Notes under the pieces: model-generated | Told to the model about the DNA's origin: nothing | Database searches by the model: none | Seen by the model: the letters and a program-made list of their open reading frames with translations, nothing else | In this document: piece after piece, positions 61,861 to 64,000 of the stretch | Layout of the letters: each line of letters begins with the position of its first letter | Position numbering within the stretch: position 1 is the first letter of the stretch | NCBI RefSeq assembly: GCF_030144325.1 | Contig: NZ_CP126307.1 | Location: 2,542,001-2,606,000, forward strand | Length of the DNA: 64,000 nt | DNA from: Bosea vestrisii | GTDB lineage: Bacteria > Pseudomonadota > Alphaproteobacteria > Rhizobiales > Beijerinckiaceae | Direction of reading: 5' to 3' | Made by a program: the position numbers and the translations under genes

Positions 61861-61890
61861 AAGCGGCCGCAAGGCCGCTTTTTTCGTTTA
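61861..61890 (+). terminator. rho-independent terminator after rpmB
   Basis: An 8-bp stem AAGCGGCC/GGCCGCTT closes a GCAA tetraloop. It is followed by TTTTTTCGTTTA-like T-rich sequence. It begins 26 bases after the rpmB stop and overlaps the end of the convergent phytase-like gene. Confidence 0.93.
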
Positions 61891-62907
61891 TTGCGCCAGC
61901 TCGAACTCCAGCAGCACCGTGCGCTGCAGGAAGGTCGAGAAATTATTGTCCGAGATCAGGGTGACGATCGTCCGCCCATTTTCCTGATGGACCGCCATCC
62001 CCTCCATATTGTCGATCTCCTGGCCGAGATCGGCCTCGATCACGATCGGCCCATCCAGCCTTGCTCCGGGCCGGATCGCGTCGCCAGTAATGCGGCGAAT
62101 GCGCATGCCGACGCCGCGCAGCGGCTTGTACCAGCGCTCCAGCAGCAGCATGTCGCCGCCCGGCAGGAAGGCGAGATCGGTGATGTCATAGCCGTCGTGG
62201 CGGATCACCTGTAGCGTCCCCGGCTGGCGGCCGCCGATGATGAAGCCCGCCGTCGGCTCGTCCTCGCGGCCGGAGCGCTCCGAGATCGCGATCAGCGCCC
62301 CGGCCAGCGCATGGCCGGCCGGCAACACGCCGAGCGCCTCCAGCCCGCGATTGCCCGGCAGGCGCTTCAGCGTCAGCGGCGTCGGCACGAGCTGTGCCCG
62401 CGCCTCGACGCCATGGCGGGCGAAGTCGAAGCGCAGGATGTCATGGGCGCGCTCGACGCCGATGAAGGCGGTCCCGCCCTGGACGGCGAGCGATTCGGTG
62501 TCGTAATAGCGCGAGCGGTGCAGTGGCTTGCCGGACGCGCCGAGGATCGGCGCGAGCTCGGCCTCCTCCAGCCCGCTAAGCTTGCCAGCGCTGCGTGCGA
62601 GCCTGGCCGTCAGCCAGAAGCCGTTATCGGTGATGGCGACGAGCCGCGCTCCATCGGGCGAACGCCACAGCCCCGAGAAGCCGCCGAAGCGGGGATGACT
62701 GCCCGAAAGCTGCAGTCCGCCGCGGAAGATCAGCTGGCCGAAGCGGGTCTTCGCGGCATTGCCGGGCTCGAAGCTCGCGATCGGCCGTGCGGAGACGCTG
62801 ACCGGGACGCGCGCCGGCTCAAGGCTCTGCGCCAGCGCAGGCAAGCTGAGAGCCGCCGCGCCGAGGCCGGCGATGACGCTGCGGCGCGTAGCAAGGGGAG
62901 GGGTCAT
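61888..62907 (-). CDS. esterase-like activity of phytase family protein, Tat-exported
   Basis: A 339-residue protein. The Tat signal is TRRSVIAGLGAAALSLPALA (residues 7-26). The remainder is a beta-propeller-like phytase-type esterase domain (FGGFSGLWRSPDGARLVAIT, then LEALGVLPAGHALAGALIAI, VIEADLGQEIDNMEGMAVHQ). The biological substrate is unknown. The stop codon lies inside the T tract of the rpmB terminator. Confidence 0.87.
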   Translation of the reverse strand: MTPPLATRRSVIAGLGAAALSLPALAQSLEPARVPVSVSARPIASFEPGNAAKTRFGQLIFRGGLQLSGSHPRFGGFSGLWRSPDGARLVAITDNGFWLTARLARSAGKLSGLEEAELAPILGASGKPLHRSRYYDTESLAVQGGTAFIGVERAHDILRFDFARHGVEARAQLVPTPLTLKRLPGNRGLEALGVLPAGHALAGALIAISERSGREDEPTAGFIIGGRQPGTLQVIRHDGYDITDLAFLPGGDMLLLERWYKPLRGVGMRIRRITGDAIRPGARLDGPIVIEADLGQEIDNMEGMAVHQENGRTIVTLISDNNFSTFLQRTVLLEFELAQ

Positions 62908-62934
62908 GCGTAGGCTTGGTCGGAAAAGCGCGGG

Positions 62935-63045
62935 AGCCCTCTCCCGGGACGGGGGAGGGTTGGGAGGGGGCGACCGGAACGAAAACGATCAAAGGCCGAG
63001 CGAACCGGCCCCCTCTCCATCTCTCCCCCGTTCCGGGGGAGAGAG
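62935..63045. repeat. intergenic inverted repeat, type B (CTCTCC hairpins)
   Basis: The right part forms the hairpin CTCTCCCCC-GTTCC-GGGGGAGAG (63021-63043). The left part (62936-62977) carries the complementary CCCTCTCCC and GGGGGAGGG blocks. It resembles the element at 11772-11926 and lies between cobT and the phytase-like gene. Confidence 0.65.
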
Positions 63046-63078
63046 CCTGTCGCGGCTCCCTCGCTCACTGGAAAAGGT

Positions 63079-64000
63079 TCATTGCAGGCGGCGCGAGCCT
63101 CGCGAGCCCGATCCGGCGGCGGCATCCTCCTCGAACAATTCCGCCAGCTTCTCGGTCATCACGCCACCGAGCTCTTCGGCGTCAACGATGGTGACCGCCC
63201 GTCGATAATAGCGGGTGACGTCGTGGCCGATGCCGATCGCGATCAATTCGACCGGCGAGCGCGTCTCGATCTCGGCGATGATGTGGCGCAGATGCCGCTC
63301 GAGATAGCTGCCGGCATTGACCGAGAGCGTCGAATCGTCGACCGGCGCGCCATCCGAGATCACCATCAGGATCTTGCGCTGCTCCGGCCGGCCGAGCAGG
63401 CGCTTATGCGCCCAGTCGAGCGCTTCGCCGTCGATGTTCTCCTTGAGCAGCCCCTCGCGCATCATCAGCCCGAGATTCTTGCGCGCCCGACGCCACGGGG
63501 CATCGGCCGCCTTGTAGATGATGTGCCGGAGATCGTTGAGGCGACCCGGATTGGCCGGCTTGCCCGATTGCAGCCAACTCTCGCGCGACAGCCCGCCCTT
63601 CCAGGCGCGCGTCGTGAAGCCGAGCAGCTCGACCTTGACGCCGCAGCGCTCCAGCGTGCGCGCCAGGATGTCGGCGCAGGTTGCCGCCACCGTGATCGGC
63701 CGGCCGCGCATCGAGCCGGAATTGTCGATCAGCAGCGTCACCACGGTGTCGCGGAAATTCGTGTCCGATTCCTGCCGGAAGGAGAGCGGCTGGAACGGGT
63801 CAATGATGATGCGCGGCAGCCGCGAGGGGTCGAGCGCGCCCTCCTCCAGGTCGAACTGCCAGGAGCGGTTCTGCTGCGCCATCAGGCGGCGCTGCAGCCG
63901 GTTCGCCAGCCGCGCGACGACGCCCTGCAGATGCGCCAGCTGCTTGTCGAGATAGGCGCGCAGGCGCGTCAGCTCCTCGGCGTCGCAGAGCTCCTCGGCC
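63079..64000 (-). CDS. cobT: cobaltochelatase subunit CobT, C-terminal part (partial)
   Basis: The visible 306 residues run to the window edge without a stop, and the gene begins beyond it. The text RLQRRLMAQQNRSWQFDLEE and LLIDNSGSMRGRPI gives the VWA domain with its DxSxS metal site. CobT with CobS forms the AAA+ motor of the aerobic cobaltochelatase in B12 synthesis. The C-terminus ends in LFEEDAAAGSGSRGSRRLQ. Confidence 0.93.
   Translation of the reverse strand, partial: AEELCDAEELTRLRAYLDKQLAHLQGVVARLANRLQRRLMAQQNRSWQFDLEEGALDPSRLPRIIIDPFQPLSFRQESDTNFRDTVVTLLIDNSGSMRGRPITVAATCADILARTLERCGVKVELLGFTTRAWKGGLSRESWLQSGKPANPGRLNDLRHIIYKAADAPWRRARKNLGLMMREGLLKENIDGEALDWAHKRLLGRPEQRKILMVISDGAPVDDSTLSVNAGSYLERHLRHIIAEIETRSPVELIAIGIGHDVTRYYRRAVTIVDAEELGGVMTEKLAELFEEDAAAGSGSRGSRRLQ

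Overview
The window is a 64 kb, high-GC chromosomal segment of an alphaproteobacterium of the order Hyphomicrobiales. The evidence is the CarD regulator, the NdvA/ChvA cyclic-glucan exporter, aerobic cobaltochelatase CobT, the xerD-aroK-aroB neighbourhood, an alphaproteobacterial-type MotA/MotB pair, DUF1236, DUF3008 and DUF1330 proteins, and rhizobial-style intergenic palindromic repeats. A Bosea-like genus would fit but is only an inference. Most of the window is dense ordinary chromosome. I see no prophage, insertion sequence, CRISPR array or replication origin.

Layout. 1-5.7 kb: a plus-strand catabolic operon with a polyamine/opine-type ABC transporter (ATPase tail, two permeases, binding protein) enclosing a three-subunit flavoenzyme ([2Fe-2S] protein, FAD/BFD subunit, amine-oxidase subunit). 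It ends in a strong terminator. 5.7-8.2 kb: a sugar isomerase and a Gfo/Idh dehydrogenase behind a promoter with a LacI-type operator. 9.7-14.8 kb: a minus-strand polar amino acid ABC operon ending in a DoeB/EutE-like deacylase and a EutB-like dehydratase, divergent from an IclR regulator. 15.8-24.6 kb: PHA-system protein, a KefB/YbaL antiporter broken by a frameshift, XerD, fused PabB-PabC, AroK, AroB and a CBS-domain protein. 24.7-35.7 kb: ChaA-like exchanger, NdvA, MotA/MotB and a set of envelope proteins (L,D-transpeptidase, D-Ala-D-Ala dipeptidase, CAP protein, large MscS channel).

36-41 kb: a molybdenum hydroxylase pair (iorAB-like) joined with tight or overlapping junctions to soxX, soxY, soxZ and a frameshifted soxA, with no soxB or soxCD in the window. 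41.8-48.6 kb: a ROK-family protein whose halves are in circularly permuted order, a DUF2938 gene with an in-frame stop, an amidohydrolase, a membrane-anchored transglutaminase-like protein, a spermidine-synthase-like protein, an Asp/Glu racemase family protein, and small genes. 48.6-57.2 kb: tRNA-Arg(CCT), a nuclease-like exported protein, an M48 lipoprotein protease, a dienelactone hydrolase, CarD, 7Fe ferredoxin, an S4 RNA-binding protein and a Suv3-like helicase. 57.5-64 kb: an epoxide-hydrolase-like enzyme, a candidate nuclease toxin with an overlapping partner gene, a DUF3108 protein, RpmB, a phytase-like esterase and the C-terminal part of CobT.

The most notable items are the circularly permuted ROK protein, the toxin/immunity-like pair, and the Mo-hydroxylase/Sox hybrid operon. 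Two genes (ybaL-like, soxA) are each broken by one missing C where repair needs a run of six but five are present. That shared signature points to sequencing error or recent decay.
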